Shown piece by piece: positions 34,901 to 44,140 of a stretch of DNA of 64,000 nucleotides (its first letter is position 1; each line of letters opens with the position of its first letter). This DNA comes from Linanthus parryae (Eukaryota > Streptophyta > Magnoliopsida > Ericales > Polemoniaceae). Under the pieces are notes generated by a model, which ran no database searches, was not told where the DNA came from, and saw nothing but the letters and a program-made list of their open reading frames with translations. Both the position numbers and the translations under genes were made by a program. The stretch covers positions 20,729,775-20,793,774 of the forward strand of contig JALGPY010000009.1 in NCBI GenBank assembly GCA_023055425.1, in the 5' to 3' direction.

Positions 34901-36286
34901 AGGAAGGGAACCTCGCAGGCACCAGCAAAAGAACTCGCGATAACGCTCGTGGAAATGCGGCCCCTTCTCAAAAAGAAGTTCTTCTGAGAAGACCATACCT
35001 TTGGAGGGGTATAGCCTTGGAAACCATCTCACATTCTCGATGCGCGTGGCATAGGGCCTGGCAGTAAACTCCTTCCGTTTGTCGCATATCAAACTCCAAA
35101 CGCACTTGGTGTTGCCTGTTCCGAACCATCTCGCAGCTCTTCCGCTGTTGCGCGCTTCTGTCTCGCCTGGGGAGCACCACTTATCAAGTTGGAGAGCAGT
35201 TGGGGCATAAGACGGCCAGCGCTCGAAAACCCACATTGTCAAGAAGGAAATATTGACAAAGGTCAAAACATCGAGGCGGCCACGCGACTCTCTCATAGCC
35301 AGAACCAGCTGATCGAGCCTATAATACAGCGTGCCCAAAACCAAGGGTCCAAGTGCGACTCTCTGGCCAAGGGCGAGCCTCACAGCAAGTGGCAACACCT
35401 GGTAGAAAACCCCATCGTGGGGGTGACCATCGATCAGGTACCTCGACAGCCAAGCACAGAGAAAAGCACAGAGGGTCAGGTGATAACCCTTGCCCTCTAC
35501 GAAATTTTCGGCTTCTGGGTCCTCACTCAGAAGTTTCTTAGTGATGCTGCTGTTCGCATAGTCTCGGAAGAAGTACTGCAACCATTTGTTCCAGGTATTT
35601 TTCGCAGACGTATCCACCAGCTGCCAGTTCGGAAGGGGCTTTGTAGTGGTCCACCGAGTGGAGATTTTCTTCACTTCAGCTAAGCATGCCTCCATCTGCG
35701 TATACAAAGCAATTTCCACAGATGTCCTCAAGGGACTCAGAGGGCCCACTTCACCCATGGGGGAAAGCTCGTACAGCATTTGCACGTCCTCGAGCGTGGG
35801 GGCAGCCTCGAACTCAGCAAAATGGAATGTGTGAGTCGCAGGCGAGTAACGGGACAGAAGGTCTAGAAGCATGGATTAATCCAGCTTCACGGCAGCACCC
35901 TTCATAGCACGGATAGCAAAATACACGCCGGCTTCGCTAAGAGTCTCGGCATGGTGTTCCAGCACGTGGTCAATCCACTCATCCATATAGTCCAATTTCT
36001 GGACGAACGCCTGAGTAGAAATCGCAGTATACGGGAAGTGCCCGTTCTCGATCCCCAATCGAACTACATCCTCGGAACCAACCCACTCGAGCAGGGCTGA
36101 GTTAACTGGGCGAGTCAATGTCAGCAAGCGCTCAACGGGAACAGGATCAGGCATTCTCTTCGCCTTTATCCTCGCATGGTAAAAATCTTTGCCGCCTAAG
36201 AAGGGGGCTTTTCGCCACAAGGCCTGCGGAAGGTCGGGTATCTCTTCATCTTCCTTGACGGGTCTGGTTACTCTTGTCTTGGCCAT
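31988..36286 (-). pseudogene. Antisense five-exon gene for a plant-mobile-domain (PMD) protein inside the Tat element
   Basis: Exons on the minus strand: 36286-34406, 34332-33855, 33776-33120, 33037-32549 and 32463-31988. The introns are 73, 78, 82 and 85 bp, all GT-AG (donors GTAAGT, GTACCT, GTGCTT, GTAAGT; acceptors TTGTAG, TCGCAG, TCGCAG, CCTCAG). Phases are 0, 1, 1, 1 and always match, giving 1,326 codons ending TGA at 31988-31990. The only break is TAA at 35876-35878 (codon 137). Exon 1 holds a PMD-like domain (THTFHFAEFEAAPTLEDVQM, LSRYLIDGHPHDGVFYQVLP). Exon 2 is basic and Pro/Ser-rich, exon 3 has a charged helix (AAEAAERRRRREEEELERV), exon 4 is acidic, and exon 5 ends in a coiled coil (VEQQKQKVDEALKLYHEMN). 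ATG at 36286 follows TTTCGCAG, a possible acceptor of a 5' UTR intron. PMD proteins are known from host nuclear genes and transposons; its role here is unknown. Confidence 0.85.
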
Positions 36287-36965
36287 TCCTGCGAAAGAGC
36301 AAGAAAAAAAAAGGGGGGAGAAATACCACACTTCAGTTTGAATTTTGGGAATTCAAGATCTATGCGAAGGAAAACGAACAGTTCCGGTTATCGATTTCAG
36401 AAATTGGGGAATTGCAAGATCCAATATTGCTGAAAGATTACAACGAAGCGGGTCCAAAGACCAAAACCTTTTCACAAATCCCACGGGTTTACAGATTCAA
36501 CGCAGTTCAAGGCAAACACTGGTATCTTAAATCAAAAGTAAACGAGGCCAACCTTGTTTCCTTGAAGTTTGCTTGGATACGCACAATTGAAGAACACGGA
36601 TTGCAGTTCTGAACTGGTGATTGATTATCTGGATCTGCTCTCGAATATCTCCGGGTACCATTCACTTTAAGAGGAAAAAGTAATGCTTTGCAATAATGGG
36701 GGATACAAGGTATTTATCCAAAACAATGAAGGGTTGTGTCCTTTCGATAGTCGAATCGCAACCGTCACCGTCGAATCGCGCAATCACAGGACAAGCTGAC
36801 GTCACGCCTAAAACCCTAAAGGTCAGACGGCACGACTCTAGGGGTTTTAGGTCATAATGATACGCACGGGGGCTGAACTTGCCCGTATTTGAATTGGTGC
36901 GTGGCGGCGACGCGTATGTTGGTTTCCGCGCATGGAAGACTATACGGCTATGAATCTTCACGCGC
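36287..36965. other. Upstream region of the antisense gene / Tat 3' UTR
   Basis: Should contain the promoter and 5' leader of the antisense gene, read leftwards, and the 3' untranslated RNA of the element, read rightwards. An apparent plus frame 36274-36612 is not protein-like. A purine run at 36301-36320 is the complement of the pyrimidine tract before the putative splice acceptor at 36289. Confidence 0.5.
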
Positions 36966-36977
36966 AAAAAGGGGGCT
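36966..36977 (+). other. Polypurine tract of the Tat element
   Basis: AAAAAGGGGGCT lies just before the 3' LTR start at 36980. Confidence 0.75.
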
Positions 36978-36979
36978 AA

Positions 36980-37605
36980 TGTAGATACTGCTTTCTGACA
37001 TGACAGATCTCGGCCACGTGGCGGCCATCCAGCACACCATATTGTGCTCCACACACACAGGATCACCAGCCGAGCTGATCCATGTGGGGGCTGCGAGACA
37101 GAGCCCTCGCATACCACTGCACGGGACTTGTAGGGACTTAGTGGTTTGGAGGCTAGAGTAAGCCCTGTCGCGTGCGAGCCAAGCCCGCACGCGACCTTTA
37201 GTAACTGTTTTGAGAGATTTATGGCACGAGCTCCATAAACCCGGTCAATCCGGTCAAACCCGGTCAACCTCGTAACGGTTCCGGTATTCGCGCACCACGT
37301 GCTCTAACGGTTCCTATATACTCGGACGAACGTGCCGTTATGGTTAAGCTAATTAAGCCGCCATTAATGGGCGCATTAACCACACTACAACGGTCACGTT
37401 CTCCAGTATATATAGATCGTCAACCTTTCCATACAAAGGAGAACACACTGCCATACGCGGAAGCTCTGCCAAACCTCTGTCTCTCTCTCAGACATTGCTA
37501 CTGACTTACTCTCTCCCTACACACACCCCTATTCTTCCTGTGCGATCCTTGATCCACTACACACGGTGCACACGGAGGTCTCCCCGCCGGAATCTCTTGT
37601 GCACA
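36980..37605 (+). repeat. 3' LTR of the Tat element (626 bp)
   Basis: Same length and, by eye, same sequence as 22292-22917 except C at 37587. Followed by the GCTAG target-site duplicate at 37606-37610. Confidence 0.95.
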
Positions 37606-38533
37606 GCTAGGAAAGTGATTTGCAATGAAAGACTTAGGGTAAGCGGCTTATGTCCTTGGTATCAAGATCTATAGAGATAGATCGAGGAAGCTGTTGGGCC
37701 TAAGTCAAAGTACATATATCGACAAGGTGTTGAATCGATTCAACATGCAAGATTCCAAGAAGGGATTATTACCCATGTTGCTAGGAATCGCCCTTTCGAA
37801 CAGTGATTGTCCTTCCAATGATATTGATAAGGAACGCATGAGTAGGATACCATATGCCTCGTCCATAGGATCCATCATGTACGCCATGTTATGTATGAGA
37901 CCAGATGTTTCATACGCGTTAAGCATGACAAGAAGATGTCAGTCTAATCCGGGTGAGAGTCACTGGATAGCGGTTAAGAACATCATAAAGTACTTGAGAA
38001 GAACTAAGGATGCGTTCTTGATCTATGGAGGGTAGGAAGAGTTGCGTGTAAGAAGTTACACAGATGCAAGCTTCCAAAGCGAAATATATGATTTCAGATC
38101 GCAGTCGGGATTCGTGTATGGCCTGAATGGAGGAGCTGTGAGCTGGAAGAGTTCCAAGCAAGAGACGGCTGCTAATTATAGAACCGAGGCTGAGTACATT
38201 GCTGCGAGTGGCGCAGCAAAGGAAGCTGTTTGGATTAGGAAGTTCATTACTGAACTTGGTGTGGTTCCTAGCATTATGGATCCAATAGAGTTGTAATGTG
38301 ACAACACTGGGGCGATCGCACAATCAAAGGAACCCATGTCACACCAGAAATCCAAACACGTACTCAGAAAGTTCCACCTTATTCGAGATATCCTCAATAG
38401 AGGAGATGTGAAGATATGCAAGATTCCTAAAGATGCGAATCAGTCAGATCCGCTTACAAAGTCGCGTGTTCAGCGCAAGCATGAAAGGAACGCTAGGTCT
38501 ATGGGCATACGGGATAAGCCAGATTGGCTCTAG
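37606..38533 (+). pseudogene. Angela copy 2 RT end and RNase H
   Basis: Continues Angela RT after the Tat insertion: KDWL plus GK, then a frame change at about 37620, and MGLSQSTYIDKVLNRFNMQD from 37694. RNase H has YTDASFQSE, AEYIAASGAAKEA and CDNTGAIAQSKEP. Stops at about 37638, 38033-38035 and 38294-38296, where copy 1 has Gly, Glu and Phe. Ends DKPDWL, TAG at 38531-38533, matching copy 1. Confidence 0.88.
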
Positions 38534-39575
38534 TGCAAGTGGGAGACTGTTGGAATAGGTGCCTTAGAGACAATCTTTTTAGTATGGAAAGTGATTTTGC
38601 CTATAAACATTCGTTGTATTATTTATGCGGATATTTAATATAATGAAGTCCTTAGCTTGCAAATATGTTGTTTATCTTAAATATACCTAGCCAATTATAA
38701 TGATTAACAAGACGATCAACTATAAACTAATATGGGGTTGGATTGATATGGAGATATCACGATCCAACACATGGGTACGCATTAGGAGTAATGCATACTA
38801 GATTGAACCATGACGAGAAGGCTACATACATCTTATGTAAAGTCACAAGTGCTTCTCGTAGAGAAGGGTATTGTCATCCTTAGACTTGAAGTCACTAGAT
38901 ACTCTAGTTGTGGAATGTTGTATTTTGACATCGTTAAACGCTACACCGTAACTAGGCAGTTATAAAGGCGTTCATCGGATACAATAATGAAGCAATCTTA
39001 GAGATGGTAGTAACGTAGATAGGATTTGTTCCTCCCACATAACGGGAGTAGATATTCACGGCCACTCGAGGGATGGTTCTTATAGAATGTCTGGCCAGAC
39101 TCAGATAAATCAATATAGGATATTGAGTTTATCTGCACGGATGAGACTATTCCAAGGATCGAGAAACTATGGATTGGATATACGAGTGTGAATTGTATGT
39201 CTAGTGTCCAATCACGATATTAGGACAAAAGGGATGAGCTAATACTTGCTCAAGGTATGTCAGATGACTATTTCTATTAGTTGGGTAACGTGGATGTCTT
39301 GCTAGAGGCCGCTCCATGCTAGTAAACAGTTACTACCAACTAAGTAGAAACCTATGGGGTCACACTCTCTATGGATTAGACCGGACAAGGGAAGTAATTA
39401 ATATGATTAACTAAAAAGAAGGATCATAATGCAACTACTTGCAAACTTAGTAGGACTAATTTGCAAGTTGGACTAATCTGTACATGAGTAGGATTTGGAT
39501 AGGGGCTTTATGCAGTCAACAACGAGTTGTTGGACTTTATAAAGGCACTCCTAGCTTTCTTCCCATATAAATTAA

Positions 39576-39650
39576 GGGTAAAAGACACTGACCACCCCTG
39601 AGTATAGGGAAAATTCCACCCCGCTACCCTGGGTTTTGGATAAAGACACT
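39576..39650 (+). repeat. Left terminal inverted repeat of the MULE
   Basis: Reverse complement of 41516-41590 apart from about four mismatches. Contains CCACCCCGCTACCCTGGG and TTTTGGATAAAGACACT, both present in inverted form at the right end. Confidence 0.9.
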
Positions 39651-39959
39651 CCGCACCCATTTAACGGAATATTCTGTGGACAGTTTGCACCTTCTGTTAG
39701 GTTCCGTTAGAAAAGTGATAGTTTGAATTATTTCGGACAAAATTGCCCCTGCGTAATTTTTTGACTATATTGCCCATGTGATTGAAATTTTTCGGACCGT
39801 ATTACCCCTATATTTTTTTGGGGACTTTTTTTGTCTGTTGTATCATCAAGAACAACAAGAACATCTACCAAAAAATATTAACACCACCAAAACATCTTTC
39901 ATCTTGAATCCAAAAAAACATCAACAACACCAAACCTACAAAATTTTTTATCCTTGCCC

Positions 39960-40596
39960 ATTTAGCTAGAGAGCGAGCATAAACATTCGAAAGCCTAGGA
40001 ACAAATTGTACTAAACTACTAAGAAGAGCCAAGCAAGCTTGAGCTCTGCTTCTCCACTTCCAATGAGACTTCTTCTTTGCAGCTTCATGGGAAAAGCAGT
40101 CTGCTACTAGCTTTGCATCAATTTCAATAATAACCTTGCTCCAATTCTCAGCATTGATCATCTTTATAGCTTGATCAACCACACAAAATTCACATCCGGC
40201 CACTTGTGAATCATCAAGAGAAAGAGTACAAACTTTGAGGATCTTACCAGAGTGATCTCTAGCAATATAAGCACCAAAACTTGAACCTTTAGAAACACTA
40301 GCTTCAAAGCTAATTTTGATGCTATCCGGGGGGCAAGAGGAGCTGTGAGAGACATTAGAAATTGGATCCTTGTACTGGAGAATAGAGGTGTGTTCATCCC
40401 AGAGTCTAGAAATATCAATACACAGATTTTTGCAATTAAAATCCTCAAGCTTGAACAGTTTCTTGTTCCTAGCTTGCCAAATCCTTTCAAAAAGGATCGC
40501 AGAGAGGACTAAGAAGTGCGCATTCCTTTTTTTGCAAGTTTCAGCCATAGAAGCCACCAATCTTGAATTTGTACCAGACATTGTGTTCACTACCAT
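39960..40596 (-). pseudogene. Captured RNase H-like (RVT_3-type) fragment in the MULE
   Basis: The minus frame open from 40596 encodes ERIWQARNKKLFKLEDF, then an RNase H fold segment: IKISFEASVSKGSSFGAYIA, GCEFCVVDQAIKM, VIIEIDAKLVADC, LAKWARIKN. This is the plant RNase H-like domain usually found at the end of LINE reverse transcriptases and in derived host proteins. The first catalytic Asp (normally FDAS or FDGS) is Glu and the last (normally ADxLAK) is Arg, so it is unlikely to be an active nuclease. The last part of the frame (39865-39959) runs into MULE terminal sequence and is not part of the domain. Confidence 0.7.
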
Positions 40597-40633
40597 ACAT
40601 TGTGTTCAGTACCAGACATTGTGTCCTCTTGAA
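40573..40633 (+). repeat. About 20-bp tandem repeat, three units, in the MULE
   Basis: TACCAGACATTGTGTTCA-type unit occurs three times with small changes, followed by a partial TACCAGACA near 40665. Confidence 0.7.
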
Positions 40634-40787
40634 ACTAACCTTCCATTGACCACCACTTTCACTACCAGACAACGCCTTAACCCATATTAAATGACATAAC
40701 TAATACCCAAACAACCCTACCCTGCAGCCTTCTTCTTCCACAGCAATCTCATCACCAAAAAATAACCAGTAACACCAATTGAAGCCC

Positions 40788-41143
40788 CTCGCAGCAATTG
40801 GTCCTCTAAAGGATCGACTCGATTACTTCTACAACCAAGGAAGAGACGAGTATTTCAACTTCAGAATCAAGAAATACCAATCAACGGTGTTCAGAGCCAA
40901 CATGCCACCCGGTGGTTCGCCTCCAACCCCAAGGTCGTCGCATTGGTTGACGGCAAGAGCTTCCCGTCAACAAAGCTCACCGGCGGCTACAGAGTCCTCT
41001 CCTATCTAGATCCCTTGGAGCCAAACCACAAGGATTTATTCTTCCTCCTCCTCAAATCGACTCGCCGGAGTGTGTTGCAGGTGTTTCAGAGGAGTTACGC
41101 CGAGCTTTTCGACATCCTTGAGTTCGATCTAACCACTAGTTGA
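40788..41143 (+). pseudogene. AOS: Captured allene oxide synthase (CYP74A) gene fragment
   Basis: The first frame gives AAIGPLKDRLDYFYNQGRDE and YQSTVFRANMPPGG. After a one-base shift near 40915 a second frame gives FASNPKVVALVDGKSFP, then STKLTGGYRVLSYLDPLEPN and LFFLLLKSTRR, QRSYAELFDILEFDL. These are in the order of the amino-terminal third of plant allene oxide synthase, the CYP74A enzyme that converts 13-hydroperoxy-linolenate to the jasmonate precursor in plastids. About 25 residues between KSFP and STKLTGGY are missing, including the KVEKKDLFTGTYM region. The haem-binding carboxy end is absent. It is non-functional as an enzyme but could yield transcripts homologous to the host gene. 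Confidence 0.85.
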
Positions 41144-41328
41144 ATGGATCTCCGTCTGCAAGATCTGATCGCCGATCGCCGCCCCTCGTTTCTTGTTAAT
41201 CTCCTACTCCGGTTAAATTGATGTTTCTGATCTACAGTGAAGGAGAAATAGAGGTGTGGGGGAGAGAGAGGTAGTGGTGGTGGCTGTGTTGTTTGTGGCG
41301 GTTGTGCACTGCCGAGAAGAGAGAGAAG

Positions 41329-41333
<5 letters not shown>

Positions 41334-41377
<44 letters not shown>
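41334..41377 (+). repeat. (GA)n microsatellite in the MULE
   Basis: About 22 GA units. Creates artificial Arg-Glu or Leu-Ser frames on either strand. Confidence 0.95.
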
Positions 41378-41379
<2 letters not shown>

Positions 41380-41515
41380 TTATTAGGTTAAAAAATGAGT
41401 TGAATGGAGTTGAATTAGCATTATATAGGGTGTATTTTATAATATTCAAGGGGTAAAGCGGTCTTTTCAAACGTGCTGTTAGTCTGCCGTTAGCTCCATC
41501 CAAAAAAAGGTGTAA

Positions 41516-41590
41516 AGTGTCTTTATCCAAAACCCAGGGTAGCGGGGTGGAATTTTCTCTAAACTTAAGGGTGGTCAGTGTCTTTTACCC
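41516..41590 (-). repeat. Right terminal inverted repeat of the MULE
   Basis: Starts at AGTGTCTTTATCCAAAACCC and ends GTGTCTTTTACCC, mirroring the left end. Confidence 0.9.
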
Positions 41591-41991
41591 ATAAATTAAT
41601 TCTTACAACACATTGAGTGGGAGAGAAAAGCACGGAGAGAGATCAATCCCAAAGAGGGCCGAACACCCCCTTGGGACCGCCCATACCCGTCAGCCACAAG
41701 GAAGGAATGGCTCCTTCCTTTGCTCAGTTTTGCGTGATTTGTGATCTTCTTCTTCTTCCATCGTTCCTAGCTAGCACTTGGTGTTGGAGGATCCGGGTTT
41801 AACCTAGGAGTGGACTAGCCATAGAGACGTGAACACAATTTCACGTGAGAAGTCATAAAAGGATATCGTAAAGGTACTTTTGATACTAATCCCTTACTAT
41901 CGGTATGTAGTCTCTTCCTGTGATCCTTGGAGGGTCTTGAACAGATTATTTTAGGTTTATTTCGCTGAGTATCCGTTATCAAAAACCTACA

Positions 41992-42897
41992 TGGGAAGCT
42001 ACAGCATAGCAAGTTCCCTAAGGTGGTTCATAGAACGAAAGGTATTCTTGATTATATCCATTCAGATTGCTGGGGTCCATCTCGAGTTGAGGCGATTGGC
42101 GGGTACAAGTACTTTCTGAGCATCATAGACGACTACTCAAGGATGACTTGGATTTTCGTGATGAAGCATAAGAGTGAAGCCTTCGCAAGATTCAAGGACT
42201 TGAAGATACTAATAGAGAATTAGGTGGGAAATAAGATGAAGAGGCTGCGCACGGACAACGGCTTGGAGTTTTTTTCATCAAAGTTTGATGTATTCTGCAA
42301 GGACCAGGGTATCGCCCGTCATCACACTGTTCCGCACACACCGCAGCAGAACGGTATAGCCGAGAGAATGAATCAGACACTTTTAGCGAAAGCAAGGTGT
42401 ATGCTTTCGAATGCATGACTTTCTAGAGGTTTTTGGAGAGACACAGTTTCCATGGCATGCTATCTCATAAATCAGAGCCCATACACAGGTATAGGATGCA
42501 AGATTCCTATGGAATTCTTGTCCGGTAGAGAAATGGATTACTCGGATTTGAGAGTTTTTTGTTGCATTGGATATTATCACGTTAATGATGGCAAACTAGA
42601 ACCAAAAGATAATAAGAGAGTAATCATGGGTTTCGGAACAGGTGTGAAGGGATACAAGATATGGGCAAACAACAAGATTATACTTAGCATAAGTGTAGTC
42701 TTTGATGAGGTCCTATGTTGAAAAATTTCGTGGAGGTGGAGCTTGGAGATGCAGAGAAGAAAGTGGAGGGAGACTGGGATCCTATTAATCCGAAGGATTC
42801 CGAAATCCCTATACCGTCGCACGAAGCCGAATAGGAAGAAGCAGAAGGTTTTGATAGTAAGGATGCGCCCCTACCATAGGAACCGGGTCATGAGAGT
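41992..42897 (+). pseudogene. Element B integrase
   Basis: Resumes coding of element B after the Angela insertion: KLQHSKFPKVVHRTKGILDY, then HSDCWGP (first Asp, about 42064), RTDNGLEF (second Asp, about 42253) and PQQNGIAERMNQT (Glu, about 42362). All three catalytic residues survive. An in-frame TAG at 42221-42223, TGA at 42416-42418 and another stop at 42719 disable it. The carboxy part (FCCIGYYHVNDGKLEPKD, VIMGFGTGVKGYKIW) is typical of the TNT1/Tork group. Ends where a SIRE solo LTR is inserted. Confidence 0.85.
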
Positions 42898-44135
42898 TGT
42901 AGGGGTGTACAGTAGGTAGAAATACATGATCAATAGTCTAAAAGGGGGGTTGAATAGAGTATGCAGACTTTTGCCAAACTTTGCAAGACTAGGGGTTTCA
43001 AAAGATTTGTAAAGAGATTCAAGGCCTTGAAATGAGTTTCAAGCCCTTGGAATGAAAAAGTTTAGAGTATGAAAAGAATAAGTCTATTTCAAGGCCTTGA
43101 CATGAGTTTCAAACCCTTGAAATGAAACTGTTTTGAATGCTGCAAAAATTCTAAGTATGTAACTGCAAAGTAAATGCAAGAGACACAGGATATATAGAGT
43201 TCATTCCACTTGGACCTACGTCTCTACCTCAGGGATCTTCTTCCTGTAGGATTTTCGACAAAATTCTTATTAATCCACAGTTTAAGCCCTAGATCTTAAG
43301 CACAGAGAGATGCCTTACTCTGTTACAGCTTGTGGTTCTCACTAACCTATCTAGTACCTGCTCTAGCTATCTGAGTAACTAAGAATTCTCTATTACTAAC
43401 CTTGAACAATCCTTGAGAGTGAGAACCATAAGTATTATCAAAATGATATACAAATGAAGTTCAGAAAAAGAAGAACATGGGCAATGAAACTGCAATGAGT
43501 ATGCAGTGTTCTTCTGATGCTTGGATTGAGATATCAATCTGCTTCTTGTTGTTTGTCAATCCTTGAATATTTAGTGTCTCTGTGAATTGCTCTTTGCAGT
43601 TGTGTCTACGAATTCCTTCAGCAATTCTCCTTTTAAGCACTCAGTTTGAATGGAAGATCTTCAGACTTCTCAACAAACTTTCCTGAAAATTTGCTTCAAA
43701 TCTTGACTCGTCTAACAGCTTCTTCCAACGGCTAGTAGTTCAGTATCTACCAAGATATTGATTTGATCTTGTTGGAAGTATGTTGATATGCTTTAAACCA
43801 TAGCAGATCAATCACACAATCAAGTCACTAAGTAGTTTCCATTTCTGCAAAATATAAGTTAGGAAACAGATTTCCCATAAAATAGGAAACACAATATCCC
43901 TGCAAAACTGAGTCAAACAGATAATGTTAGATCCTGTAAACTGTGTAACAATACTTTGTCTTTCATTATCAAGTATCTTCTAATCATGCACAGTGGTTTA
44001 GGAGTTGAATCAAGTACAGAAACTCCCCCTAAGTTCATGCATATAAAGTTCAGTCAGTTTCAAGGCTTTGAAAGCCGTTTCAAGACCTTGAAATAGACAA
44101 TCTATTTCAAGTATTGAATATTCATTGAACTTACA
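42898..44135 (-). repeat. Solo LTR of a SIRE-like element (1238 bp), minus strand, with 5-bp TSD
   Basis: On the minus strand it starts TGTAAGTTCAATG at 44135 and ends GTACACCCCTACA at 42898. AGAGT at 42893-42897 is repeated at 44136-44140. Shares CAAGGCCTTG palindromes (43017-43032, 43087-43100) and the CTCTATTCAACCCCCC segment with the LTR at 13694-14951. No internal region. Confidence 0.88.
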
Positions 44136-44140
44136 AGAGT

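Larger units (their letters stand above)
22292..37605 (+). mobile_element. Tat-lineage Ty3/gypsy retrotransposon, complete, very young
   Basis: 15,314 bp between perfect GCTAG target-site duplicates (22287-22291 and 37606-37610), inserted in the RT of Angela copy 2. It has two 626-bp LTRs, a primer-binding site, gag-protease, RT, RNase H, a second archaeal-type RNase H, integrase, a minisatellite region, an antisense multi-exon gene and a polypurine tract. The doubled RNase H and the long 3' region with antisense coding are hallmarks of the Tat group. It is richer in GC than its surroundings. Pol has two nonsense codons, so it probably depended on a helper copy. Confidence 0.93.
39576..41590. 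mobile_element. Pack-MULE-like DNA transposon carrying captured gene fragments
   Basis: 2,015 bp with terminal inverted repeats of about 75 bp (39576-39650 and 41516-41590) starting GGGTAAAAGACACTGACCAC. They differ at about four positions near base 25-36. Flanked by ATAAATTAA at 39567-39575 and 41591-41599, a perfect 9-bp duplication typical of Mutator-like elements. There is no transposase. The inside holds an RNase H-like fragment (minus) and an allene oxide synthase fragment (plus), which is the Pack-MULE pattern. It inserted after the Angela LTR was in place. Confidence 0.85.
16252..41991 (+). mobile_element. Angela-type copia element, copy 2 (full length, nested)
   Basis: Flanked by TGGGA at 16247-16251 and 41992-41996, a perfect 5-bp target-site duplication, inside the pre-integrase region of element B. 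Has 5' LTR, primer-binding site, long leader, gag-pol and 3' LTR. It carries the Tat gypsy element (22292-37605) in its RT and a Pack-MULE (39576-41590) in its 3' LTR. Without these it is about 8.4 kb. The two LTRs differ at many sites, so the insertion is old compared with the Tat element. Confidence 0.9.
38548..41991 (+). repeat. 3' LTR of Angela copy 2, split by the Pack-MULE
   Basis: LTR sequence occupies 38548-39575 and 41600-41991, about 1,420 bp in all, from TGTTGGAATAGG to AAAACCTACA. The interruption 39576-41590 plus one 9-bp duplicate removes cleanly, restoring CCCATATAAATTAA as in 17258-17271. Confidence 0.9.

Noticed and set aside
41256..41530. Arg-Glu or Leu-Ser rich frames on both strands in the MULE
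   Set aside because: Caused by the (GA)n tract.
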